In this document: positions 33,781 through 46,229 of the stretch, piece after piece | How positions within the stretch are numbered: position 1 is the first letter of the stretch | Layout of the letters: every line of letters starts with the position of its first letter | Assembly: GCF_964204645.1 (NCBI RefSeq) | Contig: NC_134034.1 | Coordinates: 2,388,072-2,452,071, forward strand | Length of the DNA stretch: 64,000 nt | Direction of reading: 5' to 3' | Source: Tubulanus polymorphus | Lineage: Eukaryota; Nemertea; Palaeonemertea; Tubulaniformes; Tubulanidae | Program-made: the position numbers and the translations under genes | Notes under the pieces: generated by a model | Told to the model about the DNA's origin: nothing | Database searches by the model: none | The model's input: the letters and a program-made list of their open reading frames with translations, nothing else

Positions 33781-34019
33781 TCGGGTAGGACGCTATCAGT
33801 GCACTGACCTAACAACAAAAGCCCGTACCTGGCAAAAATTTTCAACATGATGAAGTAGGCCAGTAACAGGTAGAACTAGAACTAGAACTGTGTGTTCATC
33901 GGCTTGTTTCGAACTAGCAAAATTCAACTCTTCAACTATAAAGAAGATTGGCGGAATCACAAAGGTGGTAAAAATCATATTAATCATGATTAGGCCCACC
34001 TGTGATCTTAGTTCCACGT

Positions 34020-34410
34020 TGGTTTAATTTGATTTGCACCGAGTTCTGCAGTTTTTTGGGTTTAATTCGATTCTGAATCCACTTCCACAGTTGTGATGGT
34101 TTTATTCGACTCTCTGAACCCAGTTTGCGGATTTTTACCCCGGAACCAATTCCACAGTTGTGTGGGTTTAATTTGACTGTGAATCTAGTTCCACAGTTAT
34201 GTGGCTTTAGTTTGACTCTGGATCCAGTTCCACAGTCGTGTGGGTTCAATTTGACTCTGGATCCAGTTTCACAGTTGTGCGGGTGTAGTTTGACCCAGGA
34301 CGCAGTTCCACAGCTGCGCAGGTTTAATTTGACTCTGGGCCAAGTTCCAAAGTTATGAGGCCTTAATTTGATTCTGGATCTAGTTCCAACATTGTGTGGG
34401 TTTAATTTGA
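34020..34410 (-). repeat. 39-bp minisatellite, reverse orientation
   Basis: About ten degenerate units of the type gtgtgggtttaatttgactc then tggatccagttccacagtt. Same family as 44575-45150. Confidence 0.85.
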
Positions 34411-34774
34411 CTGGGAAAAATCGACAGATTTTCTGACTCTTATTTCACTCGGTCACGGTTCAGTACAAACGTATGTTCAAACGACCAACGAAACATATAA
34501 AAATCGAATCATTCAAATAGTGAAAGATAAAGTTTGTCAAACCACCTTATAGCCTTCCTATAATCTTCAAATATCTTCAAATTTGTAGAGCTTCGGTGCT
34601 CGCAGTCAATCGGCAGATTAACTAATATTGGAAAATATTTGCTAGGGATGTTCAGACACTCCTAAAGTGACACTAATTAAATGATTTAGATAATTACTAA
34701 TCTATATCGATTAAGATATTGTATTGTGAAAACGTAACGCATTTATATATAACGTAATGTATTTATAATTTTGT

Positions 34775-35155
34775 TCAGTTTATTATTATTGTCAAACAAG
34801 TGTAAAACACTTGGACGAAATAAACATTATCCATATTCATATTCATATAATCAATGATGGGAACGATAGGAATTCTCATCGGTAATTGATTGTTTTCAAT
34901 AGGTTCACGGTACAATTCCCTTGAGTACGCCATCAAGCGAATGCTGCACAGAGTAGTAGTTGGCTCGTTATTCGACAAAACGCCTCCTAAGATAAATCCA
35001 CGTTTACAAATTGCTATCACGAGTTCGCTGCCGGTTTCGTACTGGCAGTGATTCGTTTTGTCAAAACGCTGCAAGCCGTACTTAACGTAACGTACGTCAT
35101 TTGTCCGACGACACACTGGCAACCGTGGAAACGACGTTCTTTCTGACGTTGACAA
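34775..35155 (-). CDS. Candidate terminal exon with CCP/sushi-like domain
   Basis: The frame after an acceptor-like tcaacgtcag reads PVCRRTNDVRYVKYGL, then CQYETGSELVIAICKRGFIL and a Cys in TTTLCSIRL. The Cys spacing and the core YETGS...C.RGF.L.G resemble a complement control protein (sushi) module. The frame continues about 60 residues to a stop overlapping an AATAAA. Upstream exons should lie to the right, but none was identified with confidence. Similarity is by eye and weak; a chance ORF cannot be excluded. Confidence 0.35.
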   Translation of the reverse strand: MSTSERTSFPRLPVCRRTNDVRYVKYGLQRFDKTNHCQYETGSELVIAICKRGFILGGVLSNNEPTTTLCSIRLMAYSRELYREPIENNQLPMRIPIVPIIDYMNMNMDNVYFVQVFYTCLTIIIN

Positions 35156-36119
35156 TAAAACCCTATTCATCACGGGATCAGGGTAAGCCCACGACGGAAC
35201 GATTTACGCGAGCGCTACTCGCTTGCCGCAGTTAACGTTACAATGATGTAATTAATTGACTTGTGTTCGGAGGAACAAAACCTTGTTCGACACTCAAATA
35301 TTTTTTTATCCGGTTAACTTTTTGATGAAATCTATATATATATATATCACATCACTAGGGAACCAGGAGTTGGCAATTTGATAATGGAGTCTGCCATCAT
35401 TCCTAGAAAATATCCTCGAAATATCTAGTTTGAACGACTAGTGGGCAATTCGATTAAATGTCCATCGAAATTCTATAGCCGAAGTTGGCGAACTGATGAT
35501 GTCATAATGGGATTTCTGGAGGCAGCCAACTTTTCTAAAATGACATAGATCAAATTTGTAGTAGGTAAGTTAGTGCTCTCATAGGGGCATGAGTATGGGC
35601 AGCCAACATTTCTGGGATCGGGGAATGCCGTGGTTCAAATCGCTTGTAGGATACGTTACATCGGGCGTAAGCTATATTTGTGAAATTGGGTCGACGGATC
35701 ATAAGCGTTTTGTGTAACATCATATTTAGTATTCCCGAAGGAATTCTCAATAATGTGAACGGTTCAGCGCGCATCCACGTGTTGTTACTTGTGCAATTAA
35801 ACAAAAATATATTCCGAACTCGAAAGCAGCAAAATTCTGATGAATTTTTATATTGAAAATGACAAGTTCCGTGATTCATGGTTTGTTTACTTTGTAGAGC
35901 ACATCAATTCTACGGCAAGCGAGTGAATCGACTACGGATGCGACGGCACTCGAGGAGATAGAGGGAGAAGGAAAAGAAAGACGCTTTGATCTTTTAGCTC
36001 GAACATTTTATACGTTTTAAAAGGCAAAAAGCTGGATAAGCTTGAACTACGGCTCCAAAAGCTTAGCGTCTCAGCAGCTGGAGGTGACTTTTGCTACGCA
36101 GAAACAATGCGTTGAATAA

Positions 36120-36335
36120 GCAGTTCCGCAGTTTTACAACTGTGGAACTGGATCCAGAGTCAAATTAAACCCATACAACTGTAGAACTGGTTTTAGAGTC
36201 GAATTAAACCCGCATAACTATGGGACTGGGTCTAGAGTCAAATTAAACCCACACAGATGTAGAACTGGTTTTATTTTCAATTTAGACCCACGCAATTGTG
36301 GAACTGGATCCACAGTGAAATGAAACTCAGACTCT
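36120..36335 (+). repeat. 39-bp minisatellite, five units
   Basis: Units of caactgtggaactggatcca then gagtcaaattaaacccatac type, moderately diverged. Same family as 24225-24500. Confidence 0.85.
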
Positions 36336-37994
36336 TGGGTTCATTTGCATATTTAAATGAGCAGAAGCTAAAACGGGCAGCAGCTTATTTGCATATTGAT
36401 ATTGATTCCAACCAAGTCGTCTGACATCGTCCACACTCCCTCGATACTGCATAGACAATTCTCTGCTCAGAGCAATCAGTTTAGGATAATTGAAAATCGG
36501 GGACTCAAAGAACCTTAAATCTTTTTTGTAACACTCCCTCGGGGCGTTTAACGCATTTACGAGTAGCCTAGAATCGTTTTCGAAAAATCGATGTCACGCG
36601 CAGCTTATTTCCGCCCGAAGACGATTAAATTCTACCATCAGCATTTTACTACCGTTCACTGCGAGTCATTCAGTTCATTACGTGTCGAGCCCGACGCCGT
36701 CGTCCAAAAAAACCGAACGACATTTCGAACGAATTTCTCAGACGGGTAAATCGATAAACGCCGTAAATGGACCCGCGATCGTCCGTCGTCTGCCATCTCT
36801 AAACATACGATCCATCAAAAACCTGTCAAAATAGCCTCAACACACGCTTTACCGTCAAAATACCGACAAGACATCCAGCATCGAATATCAAAGATGTGCC
36901 ATACGTTGCTGCTCTGATGTGGTTCTATTACTCCGTCTGCCTTAAAAATGCATTTCTTATACGTAGGTATATATGCATGAGGCATGCAGACGGCAGGTCG
37001 ATACTAAAAAAATGGATCTAAGTATATATTTCAATCATTATAGGAACGGATAAGATGTATAAGGGAAATACTTCACGGTCGGTCCGCTTTAGAAGTTTAT
37101 ATCTGCCGCTTTTTCCGCCGAGCCGAAACGCGAAATTTCGTCTGTACGTGTCACCGATGAGTTTTAACGCTCAAATTTGTTTTAAGGCCATCATCGGGTT
37201 GGACCTTCCCCGATGAGAACCTCCCCTGTTCGTTTAGACCCTCTAAATACAGGCCTGAGTGGTCCCTGATGATATTATCGGGAGTGTCATCGTGATGATA
37301 ATCTACCAGCGGCCGTGGTCGTCGACCTAGAATGATGGTAAACGAACAACATTGAATGCTAACGACGAGGTGTTCTAGATTTTGAAATCACATGAAGAAA
37401 TCATTATTAAGTTTATTTATTTATTTATTTCCTGGATAATTTACATCAATAAATAAATACCAGACAAAATGACGATAGATAATTAATTTGATTCACACAA
37501 ACATATATTAACTGATGTAAAATAACAGCAGGGCAACCAGAGAAAAGCAGAGCTTGTAATATCAGGCACCGAAGAAGGAACAAATAGAGATGAAATACTG
37601 AAACGAATCATGTTTTCACTGGATGAAGTCATCGAAAATGAGACGGTCAACTTTCCAAAGTTCAACGAGATAATCATCGCTTTGCCATCGTCGAAGGCCT
37701 TCACAAAAAGTAACAAAATCCTAATTAAACGGATACCCGTGAATTCGTTCGCGAGGCTGCAGTTCGAACTTTCAACCTAGTGGCGTTTGTTGCCGATTGA
37801 ATGACCTTGTAGATAAAAATGCGACCATTAATCAAAACCGGTGAAGCCTCGTCTAAATGATAAATAGTTTGACGCATTTACCTTTAATGGTTTCAGGGAT
37901 TTAGAGCTTGCAAGTAACCGTGTAATAATGCGCATCGTCCGTACATCATATGGAGTCACGAACTCAACATTAAGCTATCAGTTATGGACTCCAA

Positions 37995-38308
37995 GGGCCA
38001 GTTGTACAGTTATGACTTAAGTCCAAAAAAAGTCTTAGATCTTAAGACTGATCTTAACCCTTTCAGTGCATCTACACCGCAGTAGTAACTAACGATACAC
38101 CGCACCACGGTGTAGACGCACTATAGTGCTATTCCCGTTATTCAACACACTAGGGTGGAATTTTAGAAAATGTTCAAATTATCTCCAGTACGATAGGGTA
38201 TTAATTAGTCAGCACTGAAAGGGTTTAGTCATTAGATTGGCCATAGAACTAAGTTGGTCTTAGACTAAGTTGGTCTTAAGTCTAAGCCACGACTATGCAA
38301 CCGGCCCC
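37995..38308. mobile_element. GGGGCC palindromic element split by a MITE
   Basis: The left half runs from gggccagttgtacagttatg to taagactgatc. The right half resumes at tttagtcattagattggcca and ends gactatgcaaccggcccc. Removing 38058-38223 restores the usual 140-bp element. Confidence 0.8.
38058..38223. mobile_element. piggyBac-type MITE nested in the palindromic element
   Basis: Ends CCCTTTCAGTGC / GCACTGAAAGGG (12-bp perfect inverted repeat) sit next to TTAA on the left and TTTA, a one-base change from TTAA, on the right. The interior (attcccgttattcaacacac) matches the reverse of the element at 63405-63692. 166 bp, no ORF. Confidence 0.8.
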
Positions 38309-39016
38309 TAATAGTCAATTATATGCCCGATAACCTGATCAGTCCTGTTCGTTCTGTCCAGTGTTGTTGGTATACATAACATAAATCTTAGTCAAAATAT
38401 GGCCTTAACTTCGTATCTGTAACGATGGATTCTGTGCCCTCGCAGTGCAAAACTATATACCCCCCGTACTAACGTTGTACACAGGTTTCTTCAAGCTCGA
38501 TCCACTAAGCTTTGCTGAAAGACGGACACAGACAAACCCATACTCGTAAACAGAGGGACAGTACGAAAATTAGAGTCTCGCGGAAGCCCGAAAACCAATT
38601 ATGCAAATAAGGTTACGTCGCTCAGGTATTACAAATGGGGTACCTGCTACACGCACCAGGTGGCGCAATACTACGGTCGACTCATCTTAAACTTTATGCT
38701 AATATAGAAATATTTTCTCATTCAATTTGTCTGTCTATATTTGTATGTGATTGTGTTTATATTTTGAACATTTTTATATTTTATATTTTGTATTCAATCT
38801 GACCTCCGTGATCCAGATTCTTATGGTAGGAAATGGTGAAATGAATATTGTATCGTACCTTTCACGTAGAGAGTAATTCAGTTAAGTTCAGGTAGAATTT
38901 CAAGGCTCCTAAATCAAATATTATCAATCGAGTCATCGAACGGTATTTTGAATAGATCTAAATTAAAAAATTGACCCATTTTAACAAAAAAATCGAATTG
39001 CATCGAAAAATAGAAG

Positions 39017-39075
39017 AAATCGAATACGAATACGAATATTTATTTACACTCCAACCATTTCCATGGTATATGGAG
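39017..39075. mobile_element. Retroelement 3' tail with CGAATA repeats
   Basis: (CGAATA)3 abuts TTTATTTACACTCCAACCAT. The same tail occurs with a different hexamer at 19300-19350 (TTAGGA)4 and 19805-19855, and a related one at 61508-61540 (CAGTTT)3. Read on the minus strand it is GGAGTG..AATAAA followed by hexamers, as at a LINE or SINE 3' end. Confidence 0.5.
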
Positions 39076-39899
39076 GAAAAACAGTATTTACAATAATTAC
39101 ATAAACAGTAGATAAAAGCTACAAAACTTAATTAACTGGTTTCGCACTTATGTACAAAATATACTATTTACTATTTACAATACATATATTTACAATACAT
39201 ATACTACCGGAGGGATTTCGAAGCGCCTGAACACTAGCGAACCTGGCGGATCCTGGTGAAATCCTCGCAGCCGTGCAGAGCAGCCGTGCAGGTACTTCAT
39301 TAGCAGTAAGTTTGTTTGGCTTGTTTGCAATTTATTTATCAGTCCTGTTATGGTCCGGCGATGAGTTGTTCACTGAAAAACCTCGCTGCAAACGCAATAT
39401 GATACATCGGCTTCACCGAGGCTCTAATTGTGAAGACCTATGAACCCGTGTCCACTGCCTGACATTCTATGCGGTGTCGGGTATAGATTATCGATGTCGG
39501 ATAATTTAGCGTCTCATATCGTTGTGAATATAGTTTTATAGAATAATATCACGTATGATTTGATACCCCGCACGCGGCGAGGATCACAGACAATAAACAC
39601 GGTTTAGAAGTAACCGAGAAACTGTTAGGACTTTTCTACATATCATCTTCTGCGGGTTTTCATTCGTTCACTCTACCTTGAGATTAATATCAGTTAGTGA
39701 AAATATCGAAATGCAAAATTTTACCAATTCTCAGAGATACATTCTGAAGAAATGTTCCGTTAACGGTAGATAATATTGCGTAGGGATTCTGTGTTTACAC
39801 GTATGTGACACAAACCCATTCAAATTGGGTGTTAATTGTATCACCACTTTCCGACCGCCTCAATTTGAATTCTCCGTGTCCGTTGATTCGGATGCAGGC

Positions 39900-40790
39900 G
39901 ATATCGAAGTGCGGAATACCGAGTGACTACTAGCGAAATCTGGTGAATCCTCACTTGCCATGAGCGGGATCGTCCTCTGTCATAGTAGTTCATGACCGAC
40001 AGCTTACCAGAAACACCTGATGGATCCGCAGTTGTCATATGTGGAGTCATGTTTTGGTGCGTCGATGTTCTACTTCACTAGCGCCACCTGGTGGATCTCC
40101 ACTTGACCCCATTGAAATTCGCTTTTGTAGATTTTAATGTCGTCCTGCACACTAGCGACACCTAATGGATGCTGACTTGCCACAAGTGAAATTCTCTACT
40201 GTTGCAGCAGTTGATGTCCTACTGCACACCTGGTGGATCCTACTTTCCACAATTAGACCCTCTTTCAGCTGGCTCGATACGTGATGTCCTACTACACACT
40301 AGCGACACCTGGTGGTTCCTACTCCCCATAAGTAGAATCATTTTTAGCCGGCTCGATACGTGATGTCCTACTACACACTAGCGACACCTGGTGGTTCCTA
40401 CTCCCCATAAGTAGAATCCTCTTTAAGCCGGCTCGATACGTGATGTCCTACTACACACTAGCGACACCTGGTGGTTCCTACTCCCCATAAGTAGAATCAT
40501 TTTTAGCCGGCTCGATACGTGATGTCCTACTACACACTAGCGACACCTGGTGGTTCCTACTCCCCATAAGTAGAATCATTTTTAGCCGGCTCGATACGTG
40601 ATGTCCTACTACACACTAGCGACACCTGGTGGTTCCTACTCCCCATAAGTAGAATCATTTTTAGCCGGCTCGATACGTGATGTCCTACTACACACTAGCG
40701 ACACCTGGTGGATCCTACTCTCCACAAGTAGAATCCTCTTTAAGCCGCCTCGATACGTGATGTCCTACCGCGCACTTGCGTACGGTAGCG
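39900..40790 (-). repeat. 77-80 bp family array, reverse orientation
   Basis: Degenerate units from 39900 lead into about six nearly identical 79-bp units (40230-40760) of the form cgatacgtgatgtcctacta, cacactagcgacacctggtg, gttcctactccccataagta and a divergent tail. A unit at 40077-40095 reads agcgccacctggtgg, a full CTCF-core match on the minus strand. The homogeneity of the inner units implies recent amplification. Confidence 0.9.
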
Positions 40791-41589
40791 TCGTCGGGTT
40801 CTCATTTCAATGCTGTCAAACATTAAGCCAAACTACTTTTATACTTGCCGATTCTCGACCGTCATATGAATCATTCCGCAAAAGCCCAATATTTCCCCCA
40901 TCCCGAAATGCGCGTTCCTATCCATAATTCAACGTAACTTAGATTGTCACCGGCAGGTGCGAGGTATTACGGAGAAAAATCAATATTTTGATGCAACGTA
41001 ATATACCGCAGGACAAATTGATATGGGTAATTGATCTATTAATGTTGACCGTGGAAAAAACGGCTCTCCTAAAGCAATCGGCGTGCCATGAACCCGGCGG
41101 TAAATTCATTACTTTATCGATTTACGGTAAGTAGGTAATAGCGTGACACAAATTCATACTCCGTAGTCTCACCCGAATACCATTAGCGACATCTGCCGGT
41201 TTAGTTCCAGTTCGATGTTGTATTGATCGATGCCCTTTCAGGATGTGTCGGCGATCACGAAACGTTGCGACTGATGAATCCGGTTTTTAAGTTTTGAAAG
41301 CCTTTTTTGCGGACTGTTCGGCCATTAGGCAACAGACAGCGACAGCGACTGTACCGCCAGATGGCGTGAATCGAAGTCGGTCTTTTTTTGGTCGAAAACC
41401 AGTTCATTTTCAGTCTTGTACTTTGGATTTTTAAACTCCTAAATATAAATATTATCATATAAACGTCAATGAAAAAATTAATCTGCGCTCAGTTTTCAAT
41501 AGAGCCTTCATCGATTGATTTTTTAATGGGAAGAACTTGGACTCAAAATTTGACGGAATTTAAGCGTAGGTCACTCGCGGCAAATGGAA

Positions 41590-41980
41590 TTCTCTATAGC
41601 CCCGCGGGAGTTTATGCCCTACGGCACACTGGCGACACCTGTTGGATTCTCACCTGTCACAAGTGTAGTCCTCTATTTGCCGCAGTAGATGATATCTAAC
41701 GACATACTAGCTGCGCCTTTGTCGATCCTCACTTGCCACAGGGGGATCCTCTATAGCCGCAGTAGTTGGTGTCCAATGGCACACTAGCGATGCCTGGCGG
41801 ATCCACACTTGCCACAAGTGGAATCCTCTATTGCCGCAGTAGATGATATCTAACGACATACTAGCTGTGCCTTTGTCGATCCTCACTTGCCACAGGGGGG
41901 AATCCTCCTTAGCCGCAGTAGTTGATGTCCAATGGCACACTAGCGACACCTGATGGATCCTCACTTACCACACCTCTATT
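41590..41980 (-). repeat. 77-bp family array, reverse orientation
   Basis: About five units of the type cactagcgacacctgatgga, tcctcacttgccacaagtgg and aatcctctattgccgcagta, with a two-unit higher-order pattern (ctagctgcgcctttgtcgat). Confidence 0.9.
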
Positions 41981-42749
41981 TCCAGGTGCTCGTCGACATG
42001 GGAAAAGGAAATGAATACGAGATATGGTATGAATCCAAAATAAACTAACTGCAAACGAACCTGAATCCACATTTTGTTAAATGTAGAATCATCGATTGCC
42101 ACAGTAGCGTTTTAAACTGACAATACACCGATTCCATTAAGGAAATAAATACACTCTTTAAACAGCGCGTCTGACATTTTTATTGTCACTTATCTCTAAA
42201 AGGAAGTCGCAGATATTAATAGTAATGTCTCGAATTGTCATCTATACCCGTGGGTTTAGTCCATTAACGTTATTACGCGCTGTCCTCTGAACGTTTTCAT
42301 TTGTTTTAGATAACGATGTTCACATCAGCTCGGGAACACCCTCCCGCGAACTCTGGTGGACGACCAACTGTCGACCCTGACAAAAAAAAATTGGATTTTC
42401 TAAAGATTCCTCTTCTGAGATATATTCAGAACCAATACCTAAAGTGCTTCAGGGAAATCTTCTGATGGATAAAAAAGACCGATCCATTTTCAGCTGGCTT
42501 GTGTTTATCCGCAGTCAAATCGTGACGTATCTACTGTTTACCTGTCACTCATTGGCGAGACGATATTTCGCGTTTGGTATTAGCTATAATCCCGGTATTG
42601 GCTTGATTACTGCTTAGAAAAAAAAATGTCTACTATAATCACATTCCCAGAGCGAATGTAAGAACGAATATTAACTCGAAGTGCAATTAATTTTTCAAAA
42701 TTTCGTTTCGTTTTCTATTGCCGAGATCTGTATTTTAACGAGGTCCCAG

Positions 42750-43015
42750 TGAGGCTACTGCGGCGAGCGAGGATTCCGCTTGTGGCAAGTGACGATCCAC
42801 TAGGTGTCGTTAGTGTGCAGTAGGACATCAACTACTGCGGCAATAGAGGATTCCACTTGTGGCAAGTGAGGATCCACCAGGTGTCGTTAGTGTGCAGTAC
42901 GACATCAACTACTGCAGCAATAGAGGATTCCACTTGTGGCAAGTGAGGATCCACCAGGTGTCGTTAGTGTGTAGTAGGACATCAACTACTGCGGCAATAG
43001 GAGATTCAACTGTTC
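42750..43015 (+). repeat. 77-bp family array, about three and a half units
   Basis: Units of gtggcaagtgaggatccacc then aggtgtcgttagtgtgcagt are very similar to one another. A single diverged reverse unit follows at 43125-43185. Confidence 0.9.
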
Positions 43016-43678
43016 AAATGTTCATTTATAACTCCCTGTTTATCCATCAAAAATAGAATTCTAGAAATAATGAATAGATTTCAATTCAATCTGGAAAAAA
43101 AGTAAATTCGGTATCGTTGGCCGAACGTACACTAGCGCACCTGGCGGATCCTCACTTACCACAAGCGGAATCCTCGATTGCCATAGGCAGACGTTAAGCC
43201 GTCATTTCCACATTTCATTCGGAAACCGACGTCGAATCGCGATAACTCATCTTTCTATTTCATGTTAACTCGAGAGTAAAATGCGCACGGATTTTATCAA
43301 ATCGCCGGGTAATTTATCAAATCGCGTAATAAATAATCGAAGTCACGTTTTGATAAAGGAGCGGTCGTCTGGAAAAAAAATGTGCGTTCCACTCGAACGC
43401 GGCGGCTTGAGAGCTGCGCGTGACGTGTACAATTGAAGTGAGCCGAATTTGAAACACGTTGTCATTTTACAATTGATTAGGGACCAAATAGCAACGCAGA
43501 GCCCAGTTGCACGGTTGCGACTCAAGTAGAAAAAAATGGTCTTAAATCTTGAGACTGGTCCGGCGTAAGTTGTTAGAACGGCGAGTTATCAGTTAGTCAT
43601 AGATGTCCAATATTGGCGCATTAATTTCAAATACCAGTCAGTTGTAGTACGATTAACACACTCAAACGTGGTGAACGG

Positions 43679-43883
43679 ATAAAAAAGATTAAAACCCACT
43701 ATCTACGGATTAAAAGAATTTAAAATCAAGAATTTATTTATTCGAACAATCTGAAATATATAATAAACACGACGTTTCGATTTCACCCTAGAGACCATCG
43801 TCTATATTTTAGATTGTTCGAATAAATAAATTCTTGATTTCAAATTCTTTTAATCTGTAGATAGTGGGTTTTAATCTTTTTAC
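43679..43883 (-). mobile_element. Foldback with hammerhead-like centre (Penelope-type?)
   Basis: Arms of about 80 bp are near-perfect inverted repeats (gattaaaacccactatctac / gtagatagtgggttttaatc and on to aagaatttatttattcgaac). The loop on the minus strand contains AGACGATGG, then TCTCTAGGGTGAAATC, then GAAACGTC. This resembles a degenerate hammerhead core (CUGANGA ... GAAAC), as carried by Penelope-like elements. The first motif has two mismatches. It may be two element ends joined head to head. Confidence 0.45.
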
Positions 43884-44574
43884 CAGTTAGTTGTGATTAG
43901 TGTTTGCTGGAAGTATCTAATGCCCTTAAATGGACTTGAGCAATGTCCATAAATTTAAATTGAGTGAACTGTAAAAAAGTATTTCCCAAAAATTGTATTG
44001 ATCAGTTGTTGAGAAAAATGCGCGGCGAGAGATACGTGTCATTCAGTGTTTCATACCCGTGTGACCCGCGCACTTAAACAACTAACCCATTGACCACATC
44101 GGTCTTAATCCGTGTAGACACGTTACCAGTCAAGATCAACCACCCGATCCATGAAATCAGAGCCGCCGAGAGGCTGAGAGATCGATGACGAACTGTGAGA
44201 TAGACTACACCTGGGATTCAACCGCGTTTATCGTCGTCGTACGAACTTATTATGTTATTTTTTGGACGGCCCGATTCAATTATTCAGTAGTCAACGAAAC
44301 CACGCGCGATATCGGATTGTCCCGACATCGCATTCATAATTCAGCGCTACGTTCGATGTTGTTCGTACGGATTTGATCTCGGGGGTAAAAACGTATGGAT
44401 GTGGCAGGCTCCGATATTCCGTTCGGGGTAGAGCCTTTGAAAGTGCGTTTACTATTCGTCAGCAGTCGATATTAAGGGACTTGGAGTCCGAGTAAGATTA
44501 TTCTAATCCGCATTAGATTGAGAGCTGGGTTCATGGCATCATTAAGTCTTATCTGTGGACGAAAATCAAACCGA

Positions 44575-45150
44575 CGCACATGTTGAACCGGGTCCAGAGT
44601 CAAAATAAACCCACGCAACTGTGGAACTGGGTGCACAGTCAAATTAAACCCACACAACTGTGGAACTGGGTCCAGAGTCAAATTAAACCCACACAACCCT
44701 GGAAATGGGTTTAGAGTCAAATTAAACCCACACAACTGTGGTACTGGATCCAGAGTCAAATTAAACCCACACAACCCTGGAAATGGGTTTAGAGTCAAAT
44801 TAAACCCACACAACTGTGGTACTGGATCCAGAGTCAAATTAAACCCACACAACCCTGGAACTGGGTTCAGAGTCAAATTAAAACCACACAACTGTGGTAC
44901 TGGATCCAGAGTCAAATTAAACCCACACAACCCTGGAACTGGGTTCAGAGTCAAATTAAAACCACACAACTGTGGTACTGGATCCAGAGTCAAATTAAAC
45001 CCACACAACCCTGGAACTGGGTTCAGAGTCAAATTAAAACCACACAACTGTGGTACTGGATCCAGAGTCAAATTAAACCCACACAACCCTGGAACTGGGT
45101 CCAGAGTCAAATGAAACCCACACAACTGTGATACTCGATGCAGAGTACAA
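44575..45150 (+). repeat. 39-bp minisatellite with 78-bp higher-order period
   Basis: About fourteen 39-bp units alternate between tgtggtactggatccagagt and cctggaactgggttcagagt types, giving a homogenised 78-bp period. Because 39 is a multiple of three, the minus strand stays open for 217 codons (GFNLTLDPVPQLC-type repeats). This is judged a by-product, not a gene. Confidence 0.93.
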
Positions 45151-45474
45151 TCAAAATGGACAATCTAAGTAAATCCACTAAACGATTCTTTCTTTCAATA
45201 TCTTTCGTCGAAATTCTTGCCAGTGTTTTTAACAAACGAAAAAAAAATTCCACAGGCCATTTCCCGAGCAACAAAAACAAACAGAATCGATAACGGAAAG
45301 AAAAGCGATTCCGTACTTTTTCTTTCATCATCGCTGTGCGTTGCGAAATACAGCGGTAAGGCTCGTCACCTCAGGCGTCGAGGTATCGCTGATCGTTGCA
45401 GGTAACTTTTTCACGGACAATTATCAATCGCGAAATTGACGTTAGCGCATGTGGCAATGTTCGCACACTTAGGG

Positions 45475-45680
45475 GCCGCATTTGTTAATTAGACAACCCT
45501 GACCGCTTTTAGCCGAGAAAGCACTGAAAGATTCCGTCCACATACACACGTCACAGCCCTGAGAAGCTTGGCAAACGTCATCCACTTGGTTGAGCTTAGA
45601 TATGTTTTGTTGTGCGATATTTTCGTCGCGGAAACTCATGCCATTATACGGATTATTTTTCAAGAGTAATATTGTCTAAA
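45475..45680 (-). CDS. Candidate terminal exon with PAN/apple-like cysteines
   Basis: After a ttctttag acceptor-like site the frame reads NNPYNGMSFRDENIAQQN, then VDDVCQASQGCDVCMWTE, then SGQGCLINKCGP and a stop. The cysteine spacing (C..C..C...C.L) resembles PAN/apple domains like that of the lectin gene. No partner exons were identified. Weak, by-eye similarity. Confidence 0.35.
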
Positions 45681-46229
45681 GAATTGTCATGAATTCTAGA
45701 AATCGAAAGACCGACTGCACATTAGCCACGCCGTGGTGTCCAGTTGCTCAAAACACGTCTGCTGCCCTAAGTGGATATTGTGACAATCGAAATTTGTGTT
45801 CATCGACTCGTAAACTCTAAACAACCTTGAGTAAAATCCCACGACGAATGAATTGATCTAAAAAGTTTATCTACAGTATTAGAAACAGTTGTCTAGTCTA
45901 AATCTTGCCAAATAAGTACTTCATTTTTGACTGAAGAAGGCTGGCAGCAAACACACGAAATACTTCTAATATTTTATAGCCTAAATTTTCATTTCGGATC
46001 AATTCATTTATTGTGGGATTTTGCTCATCGTTTTATCACTAATATTGTGATCCATAACTGACTCGTCTAAGCAACCTTGAGATACTGGCCTCTGGTGGCT
46101 AGTAGGTTTTATATGCTCCGTTGAAATCTATATCTGGGTAGTGCAACGTCGTATACGTACCGAAGCTACCACCCGATCAGTACACAAATATATACGCGGA
46201 AAACGATAAAAACGACTTCTGAATTCCGT

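Noticed and set aside
33297-33788. 163-codon plus-strand frame
   Set aside because: Its end is a translated tRNA-like relic, and the rest shows no recognisable domain.
44472-45125. 217-codon repetitive frame on the minus strand as a gene
   Set aside because: It follows from a 39-bp tandem repeat that is found elsewhere in non-open form.
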